Assembly (NCBI GenBank): GCA_002238585.1
Contig: MPMQ01000001.1
Location: forward strand, 53,771-117,770
Source of the DNA: Kistimonas sp. bin40
Lineage (GTDB): Bacteria; Pseudomonadota; Gammaproteobacteria; Pseudomonadales; Endozoicomonadaceae
Direction: 5' to 3'
Length of the DNA: 64,000 nt
Shown here: piece by piece, positions 9,124-17,782 of the stretch
Layout of the letters: each line of letters opens with the position of its first letter
Numbering within the stretch: the first letter of the stretch is position 1
Notes under the pieces: model-generated
What the model was told of the DNA's origin: nothing
Seen by the model: the letters and a program-made list of their open reading frames with translations, nothing else
The model's database searches: none
Program-made: the position numbers and the translations under genes

Positions 9124-12048
9124 TCATGGAAAATCGGGTTCGTCCGGGGCCGTGAGCAGCTGTTGTTCAGCAGACGTCCATCGGGCTGCGTGACGGCAGC
9201 GTCCTATAGACTGGAGCAAAAGCCGGTTCGCTTCCGCCTCCGTGGGCTGGTCGTACTTCAGTTGCTTTTCTGCCCAGGCGCACAGACGGGTCACGGTGGC
9301 CCTGTATCCACGAGGCATCCGGTCGGGACTTTCTGCAGTTTGTTCACCGGCATTATGCTCGGCCAGTCTTTCAAGGATGCGGGACATTATGAGCTTGAGA
9401 CGGAGCCGGGTCTGCTGACAGCCGAGATCGGGTACCAGCTGTACAAATTGTTGCAACTCTTCAAAATCCGCTTCCTGATTGAGCGGGTGGGTTGTCATGG
9501 ATAGCAGGTCCTCGGACCAGAGTCGGCAGATGGCCTGTAACCAATTGTTCCGGTAGCGGACATTGAGGGCGGTGAGCGCCGGTTGAAAACTCAGGGCCAG
9601 ATGCTTGAGAGACGTCTTGCTGCGTGCACACCAGGCGCTCCCCCGGGCTTGATTCTCCTTGCTGGAGAGGTCCTTCCAGCGGAGAACAACGCGCAAACAG
9701 GTTTCTCTGTAGAGCCTTCTTTGAGCGCAGGCCAGTTGGTCTCTCAGTTCATGCGCCTGTAGCAGGTCTTCCAACAACGGCTGGTACGCCAGCAGCGGGC
9801 GGAGGGCGTCGGCCATTTTCAGGGTGTTGCCTTCACGGGAGTGGCGCAAGGCGTCCTTGATAGCTCCCCCTGTAGAGTTCCCCGTAGCCGCAGCAACATC
9901 ACGGACGAGCTGCCAGTGGTGCGCGCTGGTGCTGTCCAGCCAGCCTTCGTGCGTCAGTGTGTGCATCAGTGCGTCCAGGCCGTCCGGGGGAAGGCCCGTG
10001 CCCGTTTTGTTCCAGGTGGCCAGTAGCAGTGTGCTGTGGCTATTCAGGCGCGAGGACAGTTTCTCCGCCAGCCCGGGAATATGATCCAACGCAAGGGCGT
10101 GCTGGCGAGCAAAGGCTGCCAGTTTTTCCACTATCCGCATCTGGTGACGAAAACCGCCGCTCTCCCGGTAGCTGAGCTGTTGAGTCGGGTTGTAAAGGAT
10201 GTGCAGCAGTTGCTGCATCAGCAGGTCGCCCAGAAGACGGATGCACAGCGGGTCCGAAGCTGGAGCCTTGTCCTGGAACAGGAGCGATGCCACCTTGGGC
10301 AGGTCTTTCTGCCGGAAGGCTTTCTCCAGTCGCTTATCGGGTGGTTGATAGCCCGGGTGGCATTTGACCTGTCCGGGATGCTGACAGGCCAGCCGTTGTA
10401 GTTGACGCTCATACAGGAACTGTTGTGCTGACGTCAGATGGCCCAGCAGCCTGGCTGTCTCTGGCTGTACAAGACGTTTGAGGAATATCAGACTGGTTTT
10501 GATGCCCGGTGTATCAACGTCCATATGTATCTGGAGGCTGAGGTACAGCAATGCTTGCTCGGTAACACTACTGTAAATGCGGCGGATTTTGTGGGAAGAA
10601 GTCTCTGGCTCATCCTGTTGCTTCGGGATGCTGGTGAGTGTGTGAATTGTCTGCAGCAGGGGGATTATCTTGTCATAATCGTCCGGTTCAAGGAGGCAGA
10701 GCTGGGGTTGAAGCACGACCCCGGCCAAAGCCTCCAATGCCTTCAGGCATGTTGGCATCATCTGTTCCCGAAGATAGAGCCGGTGCTTCAGGGGAAAGAA
10801 ACTTTCAGGAATGCTGCTGAGCTGACTGACGCACTGGGTGCAAACGACGGCCGCGCGCACAGGGCCACTGGCTTGCGCCAATGTGTGAGCAGCACGGATA
10901 TCCTGCTTTATGTTCTGGAGCAAACTGTCGCCAAAGTGGACTTTGTACCGCTGCGGTGAAGATGCCCCCGGGGGCAGAGGCGAAATTCCACCCAGGCAAG
11001 GCTGCGCGCCACTGACTGCTTGGTGTTGCCGGGCACGCGTGGGTTCTGGTGCCGGGTCGCAGGTCCTGGTTGATGGCTTGTCCTGCCATACTGATGCCAA
11101 CACAGCAGGGGTAGGCTCAAGCACATTGCTTGCGAAGTTAGTCTGTTCCCGCATGCGGATGGCCAGCAGCAGCCCCTGGTGCGCGTCCTCGTAGCCGGAT
11201 GCCGATGTTGTCAGCTTTTTCTGCCAGTGGGCCAGCTCCCGGAGCTCCTGGCGATGCTGCTGCATCCATTCGGGATGCAGCAGGGCCAGGCGGAAGACAT
11301 TGTTCAGCGCAGCCAGCAGCCTGATTCTGGTGTTATGGCATTGCAGGTCGGGTACCAAATCCTTGAGGCTGATCAGCAGATCCATATCAATCCGGCTGAC
11401 ATCACTGACGCCAGCTATGGTGCGAAGCGTGCCAGACCAGGCCTTGCTCGCTGTCGTCAACCAGTTGCTGCGCAGGCCCGGGGCCAGGATCTCCAGCATG
11501 GAGTGCCACTCTATACAGCGGTGAAGAAACGGTTCTACTGCCCTGAGCTGCATAATGTTATCGCCACGATGACTGGATTGCGCGTTTTTATAGCTGGCAT
11601 AGAACAGCCAGAAGCTGGCGTGATAGATGGCATTGCGGAGTTGACTGATACGCAGGGCCTGGCGCTTGCCCCCCGGCATCTGGCTGATTTCTGATTTTCT
11701 CTCGATAAGGTTTTGCAGAAGACAGCCGGCTTCCGTATAACCGCCTTGTTCATAGAACTGGCTGGCGCGTTGGAATATTTCCTCGATGGCGGGCCCTGAC
11801 TCTGTTGCTGGCTGTGGTGCGGATGCTTGTGTCGCTGGTGTTCTCGTTCCAGCCCTTGCCGCCGGTGCGTCCGGAGCAGGCTCGTCTTGCTGCCGGGTTG
11901 TCACCCGCAAGCTCAAGGACGGCTCCAGGACCTGTGCTCTCGTCTCGTGATGAGAACCTGGAGGCAGAGCGGCTGCGCCAGCAATCTCTGGTGTGGACTG
12001 CGTGGCAGGTTGGCCGCTGTGATGGAGAGAAGAAGGTGTATTTTGCAT
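9124..12048 (-). CDS. Large helical-repeat protein of unknown function (974 aa)
   Basis: I do not recognise this family. The first 85 residues are rich in Ala, Pro, Thr and Gln and look disordered; the rest is predicted mostly alpha-helical with no signal peptide or membrane segment. It carries an internal duplication: residues about 175-280 resemble residues 813-935, both containing the pattern LVPDLxCxxTRxRL (231-243 and 871-883) followed by a W-x-x-K-L helix. The upstream neighbour, five bases away on the same strand, carries a related unit, so the two form a probable operon of distant paralogs. The ATG has an AAGG about 12 bases upstream. A host-directed effector or scaffold is a guess from context only. 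Confidence 0.8.
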   Translation of the reverse strand: MQNTPSSLHHSGQPATQSTPEIAGAAALPPGSHHETRAQVLEPSLSLRVTTRQQDEPAPDAPAARAGTRTPATQASAPQPATESGPAIEEIFQRASQFYEQGGYTEAGCLLQNLIERKSEISQMPGGKRQALRISQLRNAIYHASFWLFYASYKNAQSSHRGDNIMQLRAVEPFLHRCIEWHSMLEILAPGLRSNWLTTASKAWSGTLRTIAGVSDVSRIDMDLLISLKDLVPDLQCHNTRIRLLAALNNVFRLALLHPEWMQQHRQELRELAHWQKKLTTSASGYEDAHQGLLLAIRMREQTNFASNVLEPTPAVLASVWQDKPSTRTCDPAPEPTRARQHQAVSGAQPCLGGISPLPPGASSPQRYKVHFGDSLLQNIKQDIRAAHTLAQASGPVRAAVVCTQCVSQLSSIPESFFPLKHRLYLREQMMPTCLKALEALAGVVLQPQLCLLEPDDYDKIIPLLQTIHTLTSIPKQQDEPETSSHKIRRIYSSVTEQALLYLSLQIHMDVDTPGIKTSLIFLKRLVQPETARLLGHLTSAQQFLYERQLQRLACQHPGQVKCHPGYQPPDKRLEKAFRQKDLPKVASLLFQDKAPASDPLCIRLLGDLLMQQLLHILYNPTQQLSYRESGGFRHQMRIVEKLAAFARQHALALDHIPGLAEKLSSRLNSHSTLLLATWNKTGTGLPPDGLDALMHTLTHEGWLDSTSAHHWQLVRDVAAATGNSTGGAIKDALRHSREGNTLKMADALRPLLAYQPLLEDLLQAHELRDQLACAQRRLYRETCLRVVLRWKDLSSKENQARGSAWCARSKTSLKHLALSFQPALTALNVRYRNNWLQAICRLWSEDLLSMTTHPLNQEADFEELQQFVQLVPDLGCQQTRLRLKLIMSRILERLAEHNAGEQTAESPDRMPRGYRATVTRLCAWAEKQLKYDQPTEAEANRLLLQSIGRCRHAARWTSAEQQLLTAPDEPDFP

Positions 12049-12053
12049 ATTGA

Positions 12054-14915
12054 TCAGCCTTGTTGCGGTTTCTCCGAAGACGCTTCGGAATCAGGTTTTA
12101 CGGGAGAGCTCTGGACTGTCAGGCCCAGTTGCAGGCGCAGGGCGCAGAGGCGGTGACAGGCCGTGAGTAACTCCTGTCCGGCGGAGACGTTCTGTGTTCT
12201 TATCTGGGTCCCGGCCAGCTGTTCCAGGAGTGCTCTGATGGCTTTCGTTTTTTGTTCTGTGTGCATCCGGCTGTTGTCGGGCTGCCAGAGAGAGGCCGTG
12301 ATTTCGGTCCATCTGGTACACATCACGGCGTCTTCAAACAGCGGCAGCAGCGCTTCCGTCAGCATTTGTGTGTATGTCTGCAATGGCAGCCGGGCGCAGC
12401 CAGGTCTGTTCATGGAATCTGGCGGCAGTAATGGGGTGCCGCGCAGGTTTTCTATGCCATTGAGAGCCTCACTGATTCGGGGAAAACAGCAGGAGGAGGG
12501 ATTGGCTGTCAGCGGCGCGCCCCAGCCTGTGGCAAAAGAGAAAGTGGCGGCCTGGGCTGCCGGATAGCTGCCCCACGGGAGAGGAGTCCAGATGGTTTCT
12601 TGTGTCGCTGCGAAGGGAATGGCTTCGGTAGGGAAGATTCCCGCCGGGCTGACCGTCAACGGATGCTGTGCTGGAGCTGCTTGCACCCAGGCCGGCACGA
12701 AGGGGAGTGTCAGGGTGCTCGGGCAGGAAAGCATGAGGGGCGCTGCCGGGACCTCTGCGGTAAAGCGCAGGGGCTGGACCGGGGAAGCATTAAACGCAGG
12801 ACCGGGGCCCGCAGCCGGAGCCGCCGCCCTTTCGCCCGCTGGCGGTTCCGGTGCCATGAGAGTTGTTCTTGTAATGCGCCAGTTGGCCAGTTTGGCTTTC
12901 AGAACAGTGTTGCGTGCAGTGTCCCTGGGGTTGATGTTGCGCTCTGCCAGCTTTCCGGCCCAGTTTGTCAATGCGTCCAACCGCCGGGCCAGGGGAGCTA
13001 TGGTCGCAGGTCGGTATTCGACAATATTCAGCACATGTATTATCGCGCGCTGAAAATGCGCGCGTGTCACCTCACAGAGAAGTTCTCCATGGGTTGTTTT
13101 GTGCAGTTCTTCCAGATCCGTCACCATATCCCCCGTCAGGACGGCAGTCTGGAGTACCTGCTGCATAGAAAAAATCCAGGCTTTCCCGGCAATTCTGCGC
13201 CAGTTTTGCTCCGCTTTGGCCGAATCGAGCAGCGTCACACACTCCCGGTTTTCCATGCAGCGTGCCTTGAAGCGGGACATGCATTGAACCAGGATCTGAT
13301 TGGAGTCGTTGTACCCTTGTTCTTTCAGATGCTTGAACCGATCAAAAAGCCAGCCAATAGTGGGATAGGCCAAGGATGAGCGTTTGCACTCCAGTCTTCT
13401 CATCAGGACTTCGCCAGTCGCCAGGTCCGCAATGTATCCACGCGCTGTCAGCATCCAGCATGTGAGTCGGGCCGCCCCCTGCACATCATCCTGGCCATGG
13501 AGTGTGTCTATAGTGTCCAGGGTCTGTACGAGAGCCATGTCCGAAAGGTTCGGTGGATGTTGTAGCCCGATCCGGCACTCATGCAGGAGTTGCTGACAGG
13601 CCCGGTCCAGCCAGCCCTTGCTCTGCAGTGCGCCCAGGTACAGACACAGGCGCTGCCGTAGCAAGAGCACGCTGCTGTCACCAGGGGCGCGCAGCTGGAG
13701 TGCAAACAGACCGAGGCGGCCCAGTTTTCCAGCAGCACTTTTTATGTTCTGGCTCAAGGCTGGCAGTTTGCTGGCAGAGATCGCCATCTCCCTTTCAAGG
13801 CCGGTCAGTTTTTCAACAAGATCGACCAGCTTGCTCAAGGGGGTGTCGGTGCTGACTCCTTCCAGTTGTGTATACATGAAGTGACGCAGCAGCAGGCAAG
13901 CGCTCTGCAGGCAGGCAGGCGACAGCACCTGTTTCGTACGGATAATTTTTTCCACGCCATGGGGATTTCGTGTTTGCAGTGCCCAACGCATGTTTTTGGG
14001 GACGGCCGCTGTCAGTTCAGCCAACTGCTGTCGGAAGTCATGATGGAATGGATGTCGCAACTGGGCGCGCAGGCTGCCTAAAGGCGGGGCCAGTTGCACG
14101 AGTTCCATGCTGCTCATCAGTTGTGCGACTGTGTCTACATGATGAGACCGGTCGGGAAGCACCAGTGCCGCCTGCAATGACAGTGTTGCGATCTCCGCTT
14201 CCAGCCAGGTTTTGCACTGACGTTGCAGTCGCGTCCACAGTGGGTCGCAGCTGTCCGGGGGCGTTCCCGTACGCACTTTGTGCATAACTTGGGCGTAGTG
14301 GCTGAAGGCCCTGTAGTGGCAGCGGCCGGGGCCCCCGCAGGACACCATCGTCATGATTGTGTCCAGAAACCTGGCAAGGTGATGCTGACAGGGAGCATCC
14401 AGCCGGGTGCGGAGCAGGCGCAGCTGTCCGGGGCTGAGTGTCCGCAGCGGGTACTTGCGCAGCAGGCTTTCGGTAGAGAAGACCAGCTGGTTGAACTGGC
14501 CGAGCATATTGTCTGTTCTGTCTGAAGCGTCTTTCAGCCGCTTCAGAAGTTTGGCCAGATCGTGATCAAGCCTGGCAACAGCCTGTGGCGGCTCGTGACA
14601 GACTGTATCTGTATCCAGTTGCAATCGAGCCATGGAAGCCACCAGATCCCGGGGCTGCGGTGGGCTCAGGAGGCGGCCACTGGGCGTCTTTGGAGGGCCG
14701 GCTGCGAGACCTGTTCCCGTAGACCGGGAGGTTGCTGGCTCACTGGCGCATGGAGAGGTGGTCCGGTCAGAGGCACTCACGTCCGCCTGGTTTCTGCAAG
14801 CTTCCATCAAGTTGTGAACCCCGTGTGCACTGTGCTGTCTGTTGTGGTGGCCCGCCGACGTCATTCGGACACTGGCGGGGGCAAATAAGGAAAAAGAGCT
14901 GCCCTGTGGCGACAC
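12054..14915 (-). CDS. Large helical-repeat protein of unknown function (953 aa)
   Basis: Unrecognised. Residues 1-90 are Ser/Thr/Pro-rich. About 95-690 are predicted helical and Leu/Arg/Cys-rich. Residues about 690-820 are a Pro/Ala-rich low-complexity linker, and the C-terminal 130 residues are helical again. A stretch around residues 600-685 (LEELHKTTHGELLCEVTRAH, then LTNWAGKL) matches the repeat unit of the downstream 974-residue protein. The helical region is cysteine-rich, with many single Cys. No signal peptide, membrane segment or catalytic motif seen. First gene of the pair; I saw no convincing promoter in the 200 bases before it. Confidence 0.8.
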   Translation of the reverse strand: MSPQGSSFSLFAPASVRMTSAGHHNRQHSAHGVHNLMEACRNQADVSASDRTTSPCASEPATSRSTGTGLAAGPPKTPSGRLLSPPQPRDLVASMARLQLDTDTVCHEPPQAVARLDHDLAKLLKRLKDASDRTDNMLGQFNQLVFSTESLLRKYPLRTLSPGQLRLLRTRLDAPCQHHLARFLDTIMTMVSCGGPGRCHYRAFSHYAQVMHKVRTGTPPDSCDPLWTRLQRQCKTWLEAEIATLSLQAALVLPDRSHHVDTVAQLMSSMELVQLAPPLGSLRAQLRHPFHHDFRQQLAELTAAVPKNMRWALQTRNPHGVEKIIRTKQVLSPACLQSACLLLRHFMYTQLEGVSTDTPLSKLVDLVEKLTGLEREMAISASKLPALSQNIKSAAGKLGRLGLFALQLRAPGDSSVLLLRQRLCLYLGALQSKGWLDRACQQLLHECRIGLQHPPNLSDMALVQTLDTIDTLHGQDDVQGAARLTCWMLTARGYIADLATGEVLMRRLECKRSSLAYPTIGWLFDRFKHLKEQGYNDSNQILVQCMSRFKARCMENRECVTLLDSAKAEQNWRRIAGKAWIFSMQQVLQTAVLTGDMVTDLEELHKTTHGELLCEVTRAHFQRAIIHVLNIVEYRPATIAPLARRLDALTNWAGKLAERNINPRDTARNTVLKAKLANWRITRTTLMAPEPPAGERAAAPAAGPGPAFNASPVQPLRFTAEVPAAPLMLSCPSTLTLPFVPAWVQAAPAQHPLTVSPAGIFPTEAIPFAATQETIWTPLPWGSYPAAQAATFSFATGWGAPLTANPSSCCFPRISEALNGIENLRGTPLLPPDSMNRPGCARLPLQTYTQMLTEALLPLFEDAVMCTRWTEITASLWQPDNSRMHTEQKTKAIRALLEQLAGTQIRTQNVSAGQELLTACHRLCALRLQLGLTVQSSPVKPDSEASSEKPQQG

Positions 14916-15577
14916 CCCTCTGGGGCACTGCTGCGTTGAGCGCCAACAGCACCAACCTCAGCCCACCATGCTTCGATTGTGCGGGGGGAGGATTTATCCG
15001 GCGAGGGTGATTTTGGGAAGTCAAACTTGCAGACAAGTTAATTATGCTGACAGCGGGGCAGAGCTGAGGTGGCATGCGTACATTTGGACGCGCCGGGCAT
15101 CACCAGGAGCCGGCTGCTGACCGGCGAGAGCGTTGCAACCGATAGCTGCCCTGTCTGAAAACGGGGTGCGTGTTGCGCACATCGGGAAGAGTTTCCGGCT
15201 ACCTCCAACGACTCTTGTCGGTGGTGTGGGGCGTCAGGAGGCACTGTGCGCTGTTGTGGTGGATTCTCCTGATGCCTGATGCAGTGAAAAGGCCATAGAG
15301 CTGACCGTCAGGCACATGGCAAAGAGGATAATGCCCTTCTGACTGCCAGTGGCTCTGCCTTGTGGCAGAGGCCATTTCACTTGCTGCCGGTCTGTAATAG
15401 ATACAAATCAGCCGTCTTCGAGGACGCTGACGATGGCATTTTCTGGCTTTCTCGTTGAATTGCTGTTTGAGGTGAAGCATCAGTCCAGTCCGTCAAGGCG
15501 TGCGTGCTTGTCGACTGGATGCAGTGCCATTGATTTTGGGGTGGGGGTAATGCAAGGCTGCGCACCGCCTTTCCTGT
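14916..15577. other. Intergenic, no gene seen
   Basis: Upstream of the helical-repeat pair. Short open frames on both strands lack ribosome binding sites and protein-like composition. Confidence 0.35.
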
Positions 15578-15763
15578 TCAGAGTACGGGCAAGGGACCTG
15601 TTCGAAACAGGGAATCGACCTCAGGCTTGTTGCAGGCATTTGGGTGTTGGCGGCAGTAGGTCAACAGGCTCTTGCGTAGGTTGGCCTGCTTTTTCACTGT
15701 CTGGTTGTTGAGTGAGTCGCCGGCATAAGCTGGCATGTGTAAAGTTCTGCGCGTCTTCCCCAT
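15578..15763 (-). CDS. Possible small protein (61 aa)
   Basis: The ATG at 15763 is preceded by an AAGG motif about seven bases away. It opens a 61-residue frame of plausible composition (many Lys, Asn, Gln; three Cys) ending near 15578. Nothing recognisable. It lies between pckA and the helical-repeat genes, with no operon partner. It could equally be chance. Confidence 0.25.
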   Translation of the reverse strand: MGKTRRTLHMPAYAGDSLNNQTVKKQANLRKSLLTYCRQHPNACNKPEVDSLFRTGPLPVL

Positions 15764-15993
15764 CGTTAACCTTGTGGGAGAAGCCAGCACATGGACGAGC
15801 AGAAGTCGGCAGGACAAGGCGCGTACAAGGCTCCGTTTGCCAATGGGGCATCGCTTGCGTTTGTGAAGGTGAAGCCGCTGGGTTTTACCGAAGTCCGAAC
15901 AAAGCAGCACGCACAATAGCTGCGGTGCAAGCCGGGCTTTTGGGCGCGCGGGGCTGGTTTCCCCCGTCCGGTAGAACGGGGGGAGCTTGCCGG

Positions 15994-17640
15994 TCAGAGG
16001 CTTGGGCCTGTGGCTTCCAGACTCTTGCCTGATTCCGTGTCCGTATACTGGGTGAAGTTCTCTATAAAGAGAGCGGCCAGCTGTCGCGCTTTGGCTTCCC
16101 AGGCTTCCGGCGTCGGCCAGCTGTTGCGTGGGTCCAGCAAGGCTGGATCTTCAAGCCCTTCGAGACTGGTGGGTATGTCCAGATGGAAAAAGGGAAGAAT
16201 AGTGCCGGGGATTTCATCGAGGGAACCATCGTGGATGGCGTTGATGATAGCCCGGGTCTTCTTGATGGATATCCGTTTGCCTGTCCCATTCCAGCCAGTG
16301 TTGACAAGATAGGCACGTGCGCCACAGCTGTTCATGCGTTCCACAAGGATGTCCGCATAGCGTGTAGGGTGCAGGGTCAGAAAGGCTGCGCCAAAGGCGG
16401 CCGAGAATGTGGGAGTGGGTTCGGTGATGCCGCGCTCTGTGCCAGCCAGTTTGGAGGTGTAGCCAGACAGAAAATGGTAGCGGGTCTGCTCGGGTGTCAG
16501 GCGTGAGACCGGTGGCAGCACACCAAAGGCATCCGCCGCCAGGAAAATAACACGTTGGGCGTGCCCTGCGCGCGAGACTGGTGTGACTCTGTTGCGTATA
16601 TGGGACAGCGGATAGGATACCCGGCCATTTTCGGTCAGGCTGCCATCATCAAAATCAACGACGCCATCGCTGTCGACAGCAACATTTTCCAGAAGGGCAT
16701 CGCGGCGGATGGCGCCGTAAATTTCCGGTTCGGCTTCCTGGTTGAGACGGAGAGTTTTGGCGTAGCAGCCGCCCTCAAAGTTGAAAACACCCTGATCATC
16801 CCAACCGTGCTCATCATCGCCGATGAGTGCCCGGTCGGCATCCGTTGACAGGGTGGTTTTGCCCGTGCCGGAAAGACCAAAGAATATGGCGACATCGCCC
16901 TCCCGCCCTTGATTGGCGGCGCAGTGCATGGAGGCGATTCCTTTGAGGGGAAGCAGGTAGTTCATGACCGAGAACAGACCTTTCTTCATCTCGCCACCAT
17001 ACCAGGTGCCCCCGATAAGCTGTACACCTTCGGTCAGGTTGAAGGCGACAAAATTTTCGGAATGAAGGTCCATCTGCTGCCATTGCGGATTTGTACAGCG
17101 GGCGCCGTTGAGTACGACAAAGTCGGGCTGGAAGTCGGCCATTTCAGCCTGGGTCGGCTGAATGAACATGTTGGTGACAAAGTGCGCCTGCCAGGCAATT
17201 TCAGACACAAAACGCACGGCCAGGCGAGAACCGGGGTTGGCACCACAAAAGGCATCCACCACAAACAGACGCTTGCCAGACAAGTGGCCACTGACAAGTG
17301 TCTTGAGTTTTTTCCAGTTTTCCTCAGACAGTGGTTTGTTGTCATTGCGGCCTTGATCCGCCCACCAGCAGGTGTCACGGGTGGTGTCATCCCTCACTAT
17401 ATATTTGTCCTGGGGAGAGCGTCCGGTAAAGGGGCCTGTCCGAACGGCCATGGCACCGAAGCGCGTCAGGCAGCCTTGCTCATACCCCTCCAGCTCTGGA
17501 CGGGATTCTTCTTCGAAAAGCTGCTCGTATGACGGGTTGTGAATCAGCTCTGTGGGGTGAGTTATGCCGTAGGCTGACAGGTCAGGCCGCTGCATGGATA
17601 CGCTTTTTCGCTGGCTGTTGCTCTCTGCGGATGAAGTCAC
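15994..17640 (-). CDS. pckA: Phosphoenolpyruvate carboxykinase (ATP)
   Basis: A roughly 548-residue cytoplasmic enzyme that decarboxylates and phosphorylates oxaloacetate to phosphoenolpyruvate, the first step of gluconeogenesis. The P-loop [12 protein letters not shown] lies at about residue 253, followed by the metal-binding [26 protein letters not shown] near residue 70 and the [13 protein letters not shown] segment are also diagnostic. I prefer the GTG at 17640, which has a TGAGGGA site eight bases upstream, over an in-frame TTG five codons earlier. Length is normal. It is a single-gene unit downstream of gyrA on the same strand. Confidence 0.95.
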   Translation of the reverse strand: MTSSAESNSQRKSVSMQRPDLSAYGITHPTELIHNPSYEQLFEEESRPELEGYEQGCLTRFGAMAVRTGPFTGRSPQDKYIVRDDTTRDTCWWADQGRNDNKPLSEENWKKLKTLVSGHLSGKRLFVVDAFCGANPGSRLAVRFVSEIAWQAHFVTNMFIQPTQAEMADFQPDFVVLNGARCTNPQWQQMDLHSENFVAFNLTEGVQLIGGTWYGGEMKKGLFSVMNYLLPLKGIASMHCAANQGREGDVAIFFGLSGTGKTTLSTDADRALIGDDEHGWDDQGVFNFEGGCYAKTLRLNQEAEPEIYGAIRRDALLENVAVDSDGVVDFDDGSLTENGRVSYPLSHIRNRVTPVSRAGHAQRVIFLAADAFGVLPPVSRLTPEQTRYHFLSGYTSKLAGTERGITEPTPTFSAAFGAAFLTLHPTRYADILVERMNSCGARAYLVNTGWNGTGKRISIKKTRAIINAIHDGSLDEIPGTILPFFHLDIPTSLEGLEDPALLDPRNSWPTPEAWEAKARQLAALFIENFTQYTDTESGKSLEATGPSL

Positions 17641-17782
17641 AAGTTTATCCCTCAATGTGGTGCTGCTGTATTAAAGTCGCCAAGGGCAAAAAACAGACTT
17701 GATCTCCGTATGTGTAGGGAGATTTGTCAAGTCCTGAAGCCGGCACATGAATCGCTCGTTGGGTCGTGACGCTGTGTCGCCA

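Noticed and set aside
12600..13379. 259-codon plus-strand open frame
   Set aside because: Opposite the 953-residue gene, with unnatural composition and no ribosome binding site.
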